Shown one piece after another: positions 13,701 to 25,871 of a stretch of 64,000 nt of DNA (position 1 is its first letter; every line of letters begins with the position of its first letter). The notes below the pieces were generated by a model. The model ran no database searches. It was not told where the DNA came from and worked only from the letters and a program-made list of their open reading frames with translations. The translations under genes were made by a program, and so were the position numbers. Origin of the DNA: Isoperla grammatica (lineage: Eukaryota; Arthropoda; Insecta; Plecoptera; Perlodidae); contig OX246745.1 in assembly GCA_945910005.1 (NCBI GenBank), forward strand, positions 43,976,251 through 44,040,250. The letters are read 5' to 3'.

Positions 13701-16700
13701 GGCATGGCATGCAACGAGGCTAAGCGTTGCGCTGTTGCCTATATATGTACGGCGTGCGTTGCATTGAAACGCGTCATGTCATGGCATGCAACGAGGCTAA
13801 GCGTTGCGCTGTTGCCTATATATGTACGGCGTGCGTTGCATTGAAACGCGTCATGTCATGGCATGCAACGAGGCTAAGCGTTGCGCTGTTGCCTATATAT
13901 GTACGGCGTGCGTTGCATTGAAACGCGTCATGTCATGGCATGCAACGAGGCTAAGCGTTGCGCTGTTGTCTATATATGTACGGCGTGCGTTGCATTGAAA
14001 CGCGTCATGTCATGGCATGCAACGAGGCTAAGCGTTGCGCTGTTGCCTATATATGTACGGCGTGCGTTGCATTGAAACGCGTCATGTCATGGCATGGCAT
14101 GCAACGAGGCTAAGCGTTGCGCTGTTGCCTATATATGTACGGCGTGCGTTGCATTGAAACGCGTCATGTCATGGCATGCAACGAGGCTAAGCGTTGCGCT
14201 GTTGCCTATATATGTACGGCGTGCGTTGCATTGAAACGCGTCATGTCATGTCATGGCATGCAACGAGGCTAAGCGTTGCGCTGTTGCCTATATATGTACG
14301 GCGTGCGTTGCATTGAAACGCGTCATGTCATGGCATGCAACGAGGCTAAGCGTTGCGCTGTTGCCTATATATGTACGGCGTGCGTTGCATTGAAACGCGT
14401 CATGTCATGGCATGGCATGCAACGAGGCTAAGCGTTGCGCTGTTGCCTATATATGTACGGCGTGCGTTGCATTGAAACGCGTCATGTCATGGCATGCAAC
14501 GAGGCTAAGCGTTGCGCTGTTGCCTATATATGTACGGCGTGCGTTGCATTGAAACGCGTCATGTCATGGCATGGCATGCAACGAGGCTAAGCGTTGCGCT
14601 GTTGCCTATATATGTACGGCGTGCGTTGCATTGAAACGCGTCATGTCATGGCATGGCATGCAACGAGGCTAAGCGTTGCGCTGTTGCCTATATATGTACG
14701 GCGTGCGTTGCATTGAAACGCGTCATGTCATGGCATGCAACGAGGCTAAGCGTTGCGCTGTTGCCTATATATGTACGGCGTGCGTTGCATTGAAACGCGT
14801 CATGTCATGGCATGCAACGAGGCTAAGCGTTGCGCTGTTGCCTATATATGTACGGCGTGCGTTGCATTGAAACGCGTCATGTCATGGCATGCAACGAGGC
14901 TAAGCGTTGCGCTGTTGCCTATATATGTACGGCGTGCGTTGCATTGAAACGCGTCATGTCATGGCATGCAACGAGGCTAAGCGTTGCGCTGTTGCCTATA
15001 TATGTACGGCGTGCGTTGCATTGAAACGCGTCATGTCATGGCATGCAACGAGGCTAAGCGTTGCGCTGTTGCCTATATATGTACGGCGTGCGTTGCATTG
15101 AAACGCGTCATGTCATGGCATGGCATGCAACGAGGCTAAGCGTTGCGCTGTTGCCTATATATGTACGGCGTGCGTTGCATTGAAACGCGTCATGTCATGG
15201 CATGCAACGAGGCTAAGCGTTGCGCTGTTGCCTATATATGTACGGCGTGCGTTGCATTGAAACGCGTCATGTCATGTCATGGCATGCAACGAGGCTAAGC
15301 GTTGCGCTGTTGCCTATATATGTACGGCGTGCGTTGCATTGAAACGCGTCATGTCATGGCATGCAACGAGGCTAAGCGTTGCGCTGTTGCCTATATATGT
15401 ACGGCGTGCGTTGCATTGAAACGCGTCATGTCATGGCATGCAACGAGGCTAAGCGTTGCGCTGTTGCCTATATATGTACGGCGTGCGTTGCATTGAAACG
15501 CGTCATGTCATGGCATGCAACGAGGCTAAGCGTTGCGCTGTTGCCTATATATGTACGGCGTGCGTTGCATTGAAACGCGTCATGTCATGGCATGCAACGA
15601 GGCTAAGCGTTGCGCTGTTGCCTATATATGTACGGCGTGCGTTGCATTGAAACGCGTCATGTCATGGCATGCAACGAGGCTAAGCGTTGCGCTGTTGCCT
15701 ATATATGTACGGCGTGCGTTGCATTGAAACGCGTCATGTCATGGCATGCAACGAGGCTAAGCGTTGCGCTGTTGCCTATATATGTACGGCGTGCGTTGCA
15801 TTGAAACGCGTCATGTCATGGCATGCAACGAGGCTAAGCGTTGCGCTGTTGCCTATATATGTACGGCGTGCGTTGCATTGAAACGCGTCATGTCATGGCA
15901 TGCAACGAGGCTAAGCGTTGCGCTGTTGCCTATATATGTACGGCGTGCGTTGCATTGAAACGCGTCATGTCATGGCATGCAACGAGGCTAAGCGTTGCGC
16001 TGTTGCCTATATATGTACGGCGTGCGTTGCATTGAAACGCGTCATGTCATGGCATGCAACGAGGCTAAGCGTTGCGCTGTTGCCTATATATGTACGGCGT
16101 GCGTTGCATTGAAACGCGTCATGTCATGGCATGCAACGAGGCTATGCGTTGCGCTGTTGCCTATATATGTACGGCGTGCGTTGCATTGAAACGCGTCATG
16201 TCATGGCATGGCATGCAACGAGGCTAAGCGTTGCGCTGTTGCCTATATATGTACGGCGTGCGTTGCATTGAAACGCGTCATGTCATGGCATGCAACGAGG
16301 CTAAGCGTTGCGCTGTTGCCTATATATGTACGGCGTGCGTTGCATTGAAACGCGTCATGTCATGGCATGCAACGAGGCTAAGCGTTGCGCTGTTGCCTAT
16401 ATATGTACGGCGTGCGTTGCATTGAAACGCGTCATGTCATGGCATGCAACGAGGCTAAGCGTTGCGCTGTTGCCTATATATGTACGGCGTGCGTTGCATT
16501 GAAACGCGTCATGTCATGGCATGCAACGAGGCTAAGCGTTGCGCTGTTGCCTATATATGTACGGCGTGCGTTGCATTGAAACGCGTCATGTCATGGCATG
16601 GCATGCAACGAGGCTAAGCGTTGCGCTGTTGCCTATATATGTACGGCGTGCGTTGCATTGAAACGCGTCATGTCATGGCATGCAACGAGGCTAAGCGTTG

Positions 16701-17330
16701 CGCTGTTGCCTATATATGTACGGCGTGCGTTGCATTGAAACGCGTCATGTCATGGCATGCAACGAGGCTAAGCGTTGCGCTGTTGCCTATATATGTACGG
16801 CGTGCGTTGCATTGAAACGCGTCATGTCATGGCATGCAACGAGGCTAAGCGTTGCGCTGTTGCCTATATATGTACGGCGTGCGTTGCATTGAAACGCGTC
16901 ATGTCATGGCATGCAACGAGGCTAAGCGTTGCGCTGTTGCCTATATATGTACGGCGTGCGTTGCATTGAAACGCGTCATGTCATGGCATGGCATGCAACG
17001 AGGCTAAGCGTTGCGCTGTTGCCTATATATGTACGGCGTGCGTTGCATTGAAACGCGTCATGTCATGGCATGCAACGAGGCTAAGCGTTGCGCTGTTGCC
17101 TATATATGTACGGCGTGCGTTGCATTGAAACGCGTCATGTCATGGCATGCAACGAGGCTAAGCGTTGCGCTGTTGCCTTTATATGTACGGCGTGCGTTGC
17201 ATTGAAACGCGTCATGTCATGTCATGGCATGCAACGAGGCTAAGCGTTGCGCTGTTGCCTATATATGTACGGCGTGCGTTGCATTGAAACGCGTCATGTC
17301 ATGGCATGGCATGCAACGAGGCTAAAGCGT
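7769..17330. repeat. 77/82-bp satellite array, about 120 units (9.6 kb)
   Basis: The unit runs from CTGTTGCCTATATATGTACG through GCGTTGCATTGAAACGCG and CATGTCATGGCATGCAACG to CTAAGCGTTGCG. Two length classes exist: 77 bp, and 82 bp made by an extra 5 bp in the CATGTCATGGCATG tract, either a repeated TCATG or a repeated GGCAT. CGTTGCAT and ATGCAACG within the unit form 8-bp inverted repeats, and GCAACG and CGTTGC form a tighter stem. Point differences are rare, so the array is recently homogenised. Short frames of about 64 codons recur every unit; because 77 is not a multiple of 3 these are by-products of the repeat, not genes. Confidence 0.97.
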
Positions 17331-17332
17331 CG

Positions 17333-17765
17333 TTCACAACCAATTAGCGTGCGAAAATTAACGCGTACAAATTTTAGAAATTGATGTAGGTGTTCAGAAT
17401 GAAATTTCACAAATAAACATAAACCAATCAGATATGACTGCACTTTCCGCGATAATCCGACCTTCTATTATCGTACAAAATGTTCTGAGCTTTGCACAAG
17501 ATTTATGAAAAGATATTCGTCCATTATAACCTCTACAGCTTTCTTAAAACCCGCTAACAAACTTTGAAATATGTGTATTTGGTTTAGTGCGCATGCGCAC
17601 AATTTAGAAAATTACTGAAATTAGCTGAAAAGTTGAAGTTGGTTCAACTTTTCGATAATTACGTGTAGCGATAATTTCGCGAATTTCCATGTGAACATTG
17701 GCATATGAACTGCATTGGACCAACTTCGTAATTTTCATAAGTTACGTACGCTAATTGGTTCTGAA
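17333..17765. mobile_element. Candidate MITE with 20-bp inverted ends
   Basis: The left end TTCACAACCAATTAGCGTGCG and the reverse complement of the right end TTCAGAACCAATTAGCGTACG differ at two positions. It abuts the right edge of the 77-bp satellite. Inside are the perfect palindrome GTGCGCATGCGCAC at 17587-17600 and a hairpin GAAAAGTTGAA / TTCAACTTTTC at 17627-17653. I could not define a target-site duplication, so the superfamily is open. Confidence 0.6.
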
Positions 17766-18315
17766 GGCTGAATGCATGTTTTGTTTACTTTTCTTGCGGG
17801 ATTTGTACGGCTTTGTGTAAGACGGGGGGTCTGTACCTCACAGCCGTCGTGTTTTGTTTAGTTTTATTTGCCTCATGTATATTGTATATGGGTAAAATAA
17901 AATATACCTGGATACTTGTGCGAGCATGCGCAGCGTTGCTATGACATTGTCGTGTTTAGGCAACACTGCACTGGACTGGTGGAGGAACCTCGAGCGTGTT
18001 CTTATCTCCATCACGATTAGCTCTTCTAAGTGATCAGCTGTCAGGACTTGTACTATCGCAGGACGCAGGCTGTGCTGCCTGGCCAGTTGCCGCGAGCAGC
18101 TGATGTGTTTTCTCTCGTAACCTGGTGAATATGTCCTTGTGCCTCGTTATCTTTCTATGATGACGCTGACCCATATTACTTCCAACACACAACACACCCC
18201 AGCTCAGTCCTACACGGGGCGATTGTGAAGCAACAAGTCAAGGTGCTCTCTCACATCAACACCACTCACTATATCTTCGTTAGTTTTAGCGGGAGAGACT
18301 GGAACTAGAATCAAT
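17766..18315. other. Non-coding stretch, nothing recognised
   Basis: No domain-bearing frame, RNA gene or repeat seen. Moderately GC-rich around 17930-18130. Confidence 0.5.
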
Positions 18316-18316
18316 A

Positions 18317-18713
18317 GGGAGTATTCAATAGACGTCACGTGGCGGCCATTATGAGGTACACATTGCTTGTTTACCTTCGCTCTGTCAATAGAAGACACAT
18401 AGGTTATCCAGGAAAAATCACAGTTTTAAGCCGTTTAGATTGATGTCTGCAGGTAAAAGTTCAAGAAAATGATAACAACAATGAAAACAAATGATAAAAC
18501 ATGCAAATGATTGTCTTTAAACAGAGTTTACGCGTGCTTTTTTTGTTTTTAGTCATAATACGGAACCTTTGTTTGAAAACAGTTGATGTGTCAGTCAAAG
18601 GACATCTGCAATATTCCAACAATGAAGTGTCGGAAGAACGTAAACAAATGTTTACAGAGTACCTCAGTATGGCCACCATGCGATACCGGAAATGACGTTA
18701 TTGCATACTCCCT
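18317..18713. mobile_element. Candidate TA-flanked MITE, about 400 bp
   Basis: The left end GGGAGTATTCAATAGACGTCA and the reverse complement of the right end GGGAGTATGCAATAACGTCA are inverted repeats, each bordered by TA, which suits a Tc1/mariner-type target duplication. The match continues inward: GGCGGCCATTATGAGGTACAC against GGTGGCCATACTGAGGTACTC. Two overlapping open frames of 60-70 codons inside are products of this symmetry. Confidence 0.7.
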
Positions 18714-21532
18714 ATAACTGAAAAACGTCCCTCCCTACGTAGATCTATCCCGAAGTGTGTGCGGCCGTAAGTAGAACGTAGGCCTCGACTCCTGTCAACA
18801 GAATTATCCCTCGCTATGAACTTTTGTAGTAGGTCACATAGAATGCACACAATGAGTGCTAGGGGGGGTAAATGAGGGGTTCGTGCACGGCTGGGGGAGT
18901 GTGGGTGAGGTGGGCCCCGTCATTGATCGGCTTGTCTCTCTCTCAAGGCCAGCATGGACCCCTCTTCTCATCATGCGGGTAACTGAGTTATGATTCATCC
19001 TCAGTGGTGACGTCAGACAACCCCAGCATTGGTCGACGGCCGAGATTTACCATAACGTTCCGCCGTAGACTGAAGTTTTACAATTTGCTTGCACATTGCA
19101 GATTTGTGCTTAGTAAAGATTTCTTCAGATCCATTTAAATAGTAGTGATAAAAAGCAATTTGTTATGGCGCTTTATCTAAATTCCAATGAATAAATGAAA
19201 TGGTAAAAGCATTTACCTCCCTAGTGCTCACCGTAAAGACGTGTGCATTTCAAGTGACACATGACGGCGGGATCGCCTCTGCGAGAGATGTATGTGACAC
19301 AAATAAATACTACAGATCAATAGGAACGGACAAAATGTATCGTGGATTTAAAAATAACCAAAATATGTAATTTTTACGAGTTTGCTTACACATCCGTAAT
19401 TAAGGTGCAGGCTTGATTGCGTTTAGTTGTCCTGAGGTTGGGGGGGGGGGGGGGGGGCGGGGGTCATTTTGAACAACTATAATAAACCTTTTGAAAAAGG
19501 CTACATTTTTGTTTTTATTACGCTCTGTTGATTATTCGAGGTTTGGAAGTGCGCTCACAATTCACAAGGTAATAAATAGTCGAGTGAGTCTCAATGTGAT
19601 TGTATGCGGTTAGAATGTTTGGAACCGAGGGAGAGCGAGGGGCATACTCATGCTATTGCACAGCCTCTGAGCGACTTCTTTCATCTAATATAGGTAACTA
19701 CAAGTCCCAGGAGCATCATTATATATTCTCACATGTTTGTTTCCCGCTGAAATGTATGTGACATCCTCGTGAAGTAAACAACACTGTAATTAATTTACTA
19801 TACATCTGATGAAAATCAAGTGAATTCATTGTTGTGTTTTAAATGAGTATTTTCTGGATTTCCATAAGAAAAAAACACTTAATATTTCGTATTGCGTTAA
19901 TAATAATGAATGTTTAAAATTATGGACTTATTACGTTTTTGTTTGTAATTAATTAATTAGTTTTGAATATGGTCTTATAAATAAAATAATCTTAAAAACT
20001 AGAAAACTGATTCATTTGAATGTGGTTCATTGCCACACTATGACGTATTGTCCTGTTTTTCTCGCCATAATGTGTGGACTTTCCAGATAACTCTTATGAA
20101 TGGGAATCTTTTCTAAAAATTGTAATTGAAATATTTTTGTCCTCAAGAACGAAATCTGTTATTCAGTAGTAATAGCCTATATATACATCTAAACCTAGGA
20201 CTAGGAGTGGTTTGGTTCCTTATTTCATTACTCGTTGAGTTTCAGCTAGGGCTAATGTCAGCTACGACTATGATGACAACAGCCGGAGTTCTAGCAAATA
20301 GTAGCAAAATACAATGCAAAGTCAGTTTATGAGAATTAAAACCATTCTATACTTCGTGGTTTTTCTAATCCAAAGTACACATAGGCATACATACAGACAG
20401 ATGAGTATCAGTTTAACGGTTGAGACATTTTAGGCTGTAGTATTATTAGACAAGAACAAATTGTTTGCCATGTTGATTTACGCCACGTCCGGTGTTACTT
20501 TGCAACAGATCATTCGTAGATAGCGCGCGGTAACTATTGAGCTTCAGCAGCTTATTCGAGCGATCGCCGGCTCGATACCTCGCAAGGCGAATGCTGGATT
20601 GAGCCCTGTCCATAAAGAGGGCACACGAGGCCCGGCCTAGGGCGGCATATCTTTCAGGGGGCGACAATTTTATTGGGAATTAGAAATTATTTTATTATAA
20701 TTTAGTTTAAAGTGTTTCGAAGCCCACATTGCAAGGTTCGTAGCTTGTATTAGCTAGTTAGCCTGTATACTACGAGACCACGAGGCATTGGGCGGCCTCG
20801 GAACAATAATATACCCTCCCTTGCGGAACAGGAGCATTTTAATAAAATATAAGTGCAGATCTGAAAAGTAAAGTCATTTTCCGCGTACTTCGATCTTCTG
20901 TGCGGCTAGGGCTATTTACTGTGGACGCGCCTTACTATAGTAACGAACTTAGTTCATTATTCTGCTAGTTGATGTGGAAACAAATGTTTTTAAAATCACG
21001 TCCTTTTGCTGTCTGTTGTTTTCTGTCCTGTTGGAGTCGGTTAAAATTTTGATTTTGGAGTTAAATTGGGAGGGGGGCGTCTTTGTGTGCGAAAGTAATT
21101 CCGCCTCTGGATACCGCGTGGAGTGTATCTCAGGAGGTGAGGACTGAGGGGTGCCTACTGCCTGGGGCGGGAAGCGTGGAGTGCGGTTCACGGAAGGGCT
21201 CACGGGACGCCGGGCGCCGTCTGGCCAACTCAAATGCCCTACTGCTAAGTCAAGTCTCCTTCCTAGAACACAAGTGTGCTCGTCCCCCCCCCCCCCCGAG
21301 GACTTGGCATGAAAATAACGCTCACATTCGCCCTAACCACTGAGATAAGGCAATATCACACCTTTTATTACAGAATTCGATTTGGTGCACCAGATAGATT
21401 CTGAGTACACTGTTTAAACTGTACCCAGTACTTATGACCAAAGTATTGTGGAAAATAAATATATATCTTGTGAAACATCTTTAAAAGAAAGTATTTGTGC
21501 CGACGCACACAATCCGTACACTAATATAGTAA
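18714..21532. other. Non-coding stretch with one long G run
   Basis: A run of about 17 G lies near 19440-19457. Around 20610-20665, GGCCCGGCCTAGGGCGGC and CAGGGGGCGAC resemble the left subterminal part of the hAT at 45043, so a degraded relative may lie here, but no ends or target duplication were found. The frames at 20949-21343 overlap on both strands and carry no recognised motif. Confidence 0.5.
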
Positions 21533-21921
21533 GGGTGTGTTCCAACTTGACGTTTTTCGTAGTGGACTAAGCTTAGTTATACTAATCGAAAGGAAGTGAC
21601 GTCACAAGCAGACGACCAATGCTCCTTATTTGGCTAGTGGTTAGTGGGTAGTGGCCGAAAATGTACACTACGACACCGACTAACCCACTAAACCAAAATG
21701 GTTGATACCAGCCATCACAGATGATACTTTTAGGTTAGGAAAATACCCAACCAGTGAGTGGAAGTATTATTATCGTATTTATTTACATTAGATGATTAAT
21801 AAAAATAAACTTTGTATTAGCATACTAGGTGGCGTGCCCAAAGCTGTTAGCGTTTAGTGTGTAGCAGGTAGTGGTTAGTGATTAGTGGTTAGCAGGCGAA
21901 AAATCAATTTGGAACACACCC
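21533..21921. mobile_element. PIF/Harbinger-like MITE (389 bp)
   Basis: The termini are GGGTGTGTTCCAACTTGA and, reverse-complemented from the right, GGGTGTGTTCCAAATTGA. Flanks are TAA on the left and TGA on the right, one mismatch from the TAA/TTA duplication of Harbinger elements. The interior carries repeated AGTGGTTAGTGG words on the plus strand at both sides and CACTAACC-type complements between them. No transposase. Confidence 0.75.
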
Positions 21922-23064
21922 TGAGTATTGTATAGATAACTTGTGTCCAGAATAGTTACTTTATGTGCAATGGAAAACATCACTGAAGTAATTGTTGCAC
22001 TCCTTGTTCGGTTGTTCGTAATAATGTATCCTCTATGATTAGGATAATTAGGGCATGAATAGTGAGTGTTGTACGATTTATCTGTCTACCCGAACCCTTT
22101 TATTTGCGCTCTCTAGCAACTGTGTATTGAATTTGACAACCTCATATCCTTTATCCTTTCATTTCTTTTTCCTAGTCCTTGTTATTGGAGAGAGGGCCTT
22201 GCTCGATGTTGACTATTGGCGGCCGTTGTTGGCAAAGCAGCCACTGGAGATTATTGTGGACACAATAGATGCTAAATCAATGAATAGCGATTATTGAAAG
22301 GGGTACAAAGTTGCTAAATAAATACACGAACTGTTAGTTTTAGGTATAGATGCGCAAGTTACTCTTTTGAGCTTCTTTTTTTTTTAGATAATGCCGGTGA
22401 AGTGAATTAAATATTGGTGGAATTATGGTGACAAGCATAAATTACAAACCGTTTTGCTTCCGAAACCGCCCTAAGATATGCATAGTACAATTTTAAAATA
22501 TATGGAATATGTTATAGAAAAATAAAAAATATGTTGTGTACCAAGTGTAAATTATTCTCGTTAGAAACGCTATTTGTTATGTGTCCGGCGCGAGTGGTGT
22601 TACAAATCGAACAGCCCTCCGTGGACAATCGTCTTTTATGGAAACATTCCAGTTTCTTATTTATGTACATGAAAACGTTGTAAAATATAAGTTGTTCAAA
22701 TAAGAAGAACCCAAACAATGTCGAAAACCGTGTAAAGAAAGTTGTAAATAATGTAATAAACGCAAGTATCCATTGACCCTCTCTTGTGAGGACAGTGTTT
22801 CCATGTTGGTATGGGATGTGCGGGGGGGGGGGGGTCCTGGCGTGGGCATAGATGTCATTGTCATTCATCTCCCTGAACATTATGTTGCTCACTCAGTCTA
22901 ATGAGGCGTTGGGAGCTCTTAGCTGAGACCTGCTGCCGCTTGGGAGGAAGTAAACCTGATGATCTAAATATTAGTTTTGAATTAACTATTTATTGATGAA
23001 ACTATTAAGAAATAAGCCGGCTTATTTGCCAACGATACTAACCGAGACGATAAATGATAGCGGT
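21922..23064. other. Non-coding stretch with a G run at 22820
   Basis: Open frames at 22055-22297 and 22512-22892 lack recognisable domains and the second spans a poly-G tract read as prolines. Nothing else supported. Confidence 0.5.
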
Positions 23065-25445
23065 AAAGACGGAGACTTCAATTTAGGTGCAAGGCGGGAT
23101 ATGCCGCTCTCTACTGATGCAGAATAAGTGGGGTCCGGCGGGTAGACACCCCTCATATTATCCACCTGCGCGCTACAGGGTTGCCACGTCTATTTACTTA
23201 TAAGAAGCAAAGTGAATGAATGAAGAAACCCCGCCGAGGTGCGCATTGTGGCCGATTGCAAGTTGTCACCAGTGAAGGCTTCGAGCTCATCAACTGTTAC
23301 CCCTCCTGCCCCCACCACTCACCCGCCGCTATTACCACGGCTCTGGTCGAACCTTTCTGCGCGCCGAACCGAAATAATTATCCCATCCCTTTATTCTATT
23401 GTTCAATAAAACATTTTATTTCTATCGCATTTTTTGTAAATCTTATTAATTGGACTGCCACCTGTTGTTCGTGTCTCAGTGTTGACCATGAGACTTTTTG
23501 AGTTTTTCTCCTACGATGAAAACAACTGTTTAAATTCACCGAAGTGGATCCGTTGTTTTATCACAACACACACAGTTCGCCGATTTGAATAAGTTGTTTA
23601 TTTTATTTCTAAACACATTGTTCGTAAATCGATCGCCCCCCCCCCCATGATTGTCCAACTAAAGGTCCATAATCATTAAACCATGTACGGTACTATAAAC
23701 TATAATACATAGGAACGGGTTACACCTGTTCGCCCCCCCCCCCCCCCACAATTGTAAAATGGTTTTAGTTAGTGCTAACTTCAACCCACAAAATCCTTCT
23801 GAATGAATATTGAACTAATCTAAAGTCATTCTCCGGGCACTTGTGAAGAAAATTTGTCAGGATTTTTCTTTCGCCTCCGGTGGCTGGGGCTCCCCCCAGA
23901 CCCAGACCCCGCTCTTTACAATCACACAATAAGTATTGAGCCACACGGACAAGCCACTATCGGAATGAAATCATGAGCTACCTTTGCTGCAAACACCGAA
24001 GTATAATAATAACTTCCTGATGCAATTTTGTGCTACAATGTACTGTCTTATTTTGTTATCTATGTAAAGTATCTCAAATTAAAAATTCTATTTCTTATCT
24101 ACCAACCAATGAACAAAATGTTACTAAAAGCTCGACACATTATACTGAAACGTCTCAATATAATATTTGATTTTCGCTCTTGGCAGGCAAAATTTTCCGT
24201 TGCCCATTATTTAGTGTTCCTTGGGGGGGAGTAGAAAGATGCTTGCAGTTACTTTTCTACAATCGCCCCCCACCCACCCCACCCATGACTGAAGTCTAGA
24301 TCTGCACTGATGACCATAGTTGTCGAGTGCGTAGTAAAGCTAGTAAACATTTAGTAATCAATCAAAGATAGCCTGATTTTAATATAAATATTATTATGTT
24401 CATAAGAAATATATTATTCAGATAACCAGCTACACGCTTTATATGTTTTTTAAACGAAGAATTTACGATTTGTAATACTTCAAAAAACAATAACAAATAG
24501 TATAATATATTTTTCTTCTCATTGGGGGATAGCGGGGGGTGGGGGGTTCCTAGTTCTTAGAAACGACCCAGTCTTTGTAGACTCACGTGTTGTTTTCTTG
24601 TGAATAACTTTATTGTTCATAAGGTTTGGTTACAGCCCTCAAGTTTTAGTTATTTTTATAAACAACTATGACGGTCAAGTCCAAACATTGTTTTTACCGT
24701 ATAAGAAAAACTAAAAACTAAATAATGATCAACACATTAGCCACGAACAACAGGCGGCAGTCCAATGATTAATACGATTTACGAAAAACGTCTTTAGAAA
24801 TAAAATGAACAACTTTTTCAAATCGGCGAACTGTGTGTGTGTGATAAAACAACGGATCCACTTCGGTGAATTTAAACGGTTGTTTTCATCGTAGAAGAAA
24901 AACTCAAAAAGTCTCATGATCAACACTGAGACACGAACAACAAGCGGCAGTCCAATTAATAAGATTAACAAAAAATGTGATAGAAATAAAATGTTTTATT
25001 CAACAATGGGATAAAGGGATGGGGTACTTATTTCGGTTCGGCGCGCAGAAAGGTTCGACCAGTGCCGAGGTAGTAGCGGTGGGTGAGTGGTGGGGGCAGG
25101 AGGGGTAACAGTTGATGAGCTCGAAGCCTTCACTGGTGACAACTTGCAATCGGCCACAATGCGCACCTCGGCGGGGTTTCTTCATTCATTCACTTTGCTT
25201 CTTATAAGTAAATCGACTTACATTCAGTAAAGTAGTGGTCATTCGTACATTCTCGGTTGGCTCCCGGCGTATGGTCAGTCATCGTTGTATAGATTTTGCA
25301 ACGCGGGAAAGGTCTGTGGTTCTCTATTGAAATATACGATTGATGAGTTTTCTGAGGAGTTAACGCGCGTGTAAGTGCTGCTTTTTGGTAAAATTAGTAC
25401 CCTTTGAAGATTAGATCTTGCACCAAAATTGAAGTCTCCGTCTTT
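23065..25445. mobile_element. 2.4 kb inverted-repeat (foldback) element
   Basis: The outermost match is AAAGACGGAGACTTCAATTT at 23065 against its reverse complement ending at 25445. After a non-matching stretch the arms match again, about 23185-23635 against 24775-25215, including the conserved run from CTTATAAG to the C tract. Both arms encode the same 60-residue frame starting MKKPRRGAHC (23220 plus, 25185 minus), the signature of an inverted duplication rather than two genes. The right arm also carries an internal direct duplication: AGTCCAATGATTAATACG near 24758 and AGTCCAATTAATAAGATT near 24949. C runs occur at 23635 and 23733, and a CCGGTGGCTGGGGCTC module near 23878 resembles that in the hAT elements. 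The class of element is not identified. Confidence 0.7.
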
Positions 25446-25495
25446 AACTCAAAATTCCGTGTCTCGTAATTTGTGAGGCGTGATAGAACCAGCTA

Positions 25496-25500
<5 letters not shown>

Positions 25501-25574
<74 letters not shown>
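25501..25574. repeat. (AAT)n microsatellite
   Basis: Uninterrupted AAT trinucleotide repeat of about 25 copies. It is followed by TTGACCGAGATTG, a word also found in the SINE-like unit just downstream. Confidence 0.97.
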
Positions 25575-25575
<1 letters not shown>

Positions 25576-25611
25576 TGACCGAGATTGATGACTGTTTAAA
25601 CTAGTAACATG

Positions 25612-25722
25612 TGATTAGTGAAGTTTAATAAGGTAGACACATGGAAATACTTGACATTACGTCCGTATAACATGTAAACGCCGGTTTTGACCGAGATTGT
25701 ATGATTGTGATACATTCAATAA
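25612..25722 (+). repeat. AAT-tailed SINE-like unit, copy 1
   Basis: The sequence GTTTAATAAGGTAGACACATGG, then ACTTGACATT, CGTCCGTA, CGCCGGTTTTGACCGAG and a final AATAAAATAATAAT tail matches 39028-39122 closely. Two dispersed copies with the same body, each ending in a long AAT tail, fit the 3' part of a SINE or LINE whose tail seeds the microsatellite. The 5' limit and any Pol III promoter were not located. Confidence 0.65.
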
Positions 25723-25815
<93 letters not shown>

Positions 25816-25871
25816 AGTAATAATAATAATAATAATAATATTAATAATAATAATAATAATAATAACAATAA
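25723..25871. repeat. (AAT)n microsatellite with interruptions
   Basis: About 50 copies of AAT with a few ACT, AGT, ATT and AAC variants. It continues the tail of the SINE-like unit. The isoleucine-rich frame over it is an artefact of the repeat. Confidence 0.95.

Noticed and set aside
7769..17330. Dozens of nearly identical 64-codon frames, as if a multicopy peptide gene family
   Set aside because: They recur every 77 bp because the repeat unit is not a multiple of 3 and only one reading phase has a stop. Sequence identity includes third positions, so there is no sign of coding constraint.
7769..17330. CRISPR-like array
   Set aside because: Units are contiguous and identical with no unique spacers, and the context is eukaryotic. 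The same holds for the 44-, 59- and 13/14-bp arrays.
23220..25185. Two related genes (MKKPRRGAHC frames) in opposite orientation
   Set aside because: They are the two arms of one inverted-repeat element and similarity continues outside the frames.
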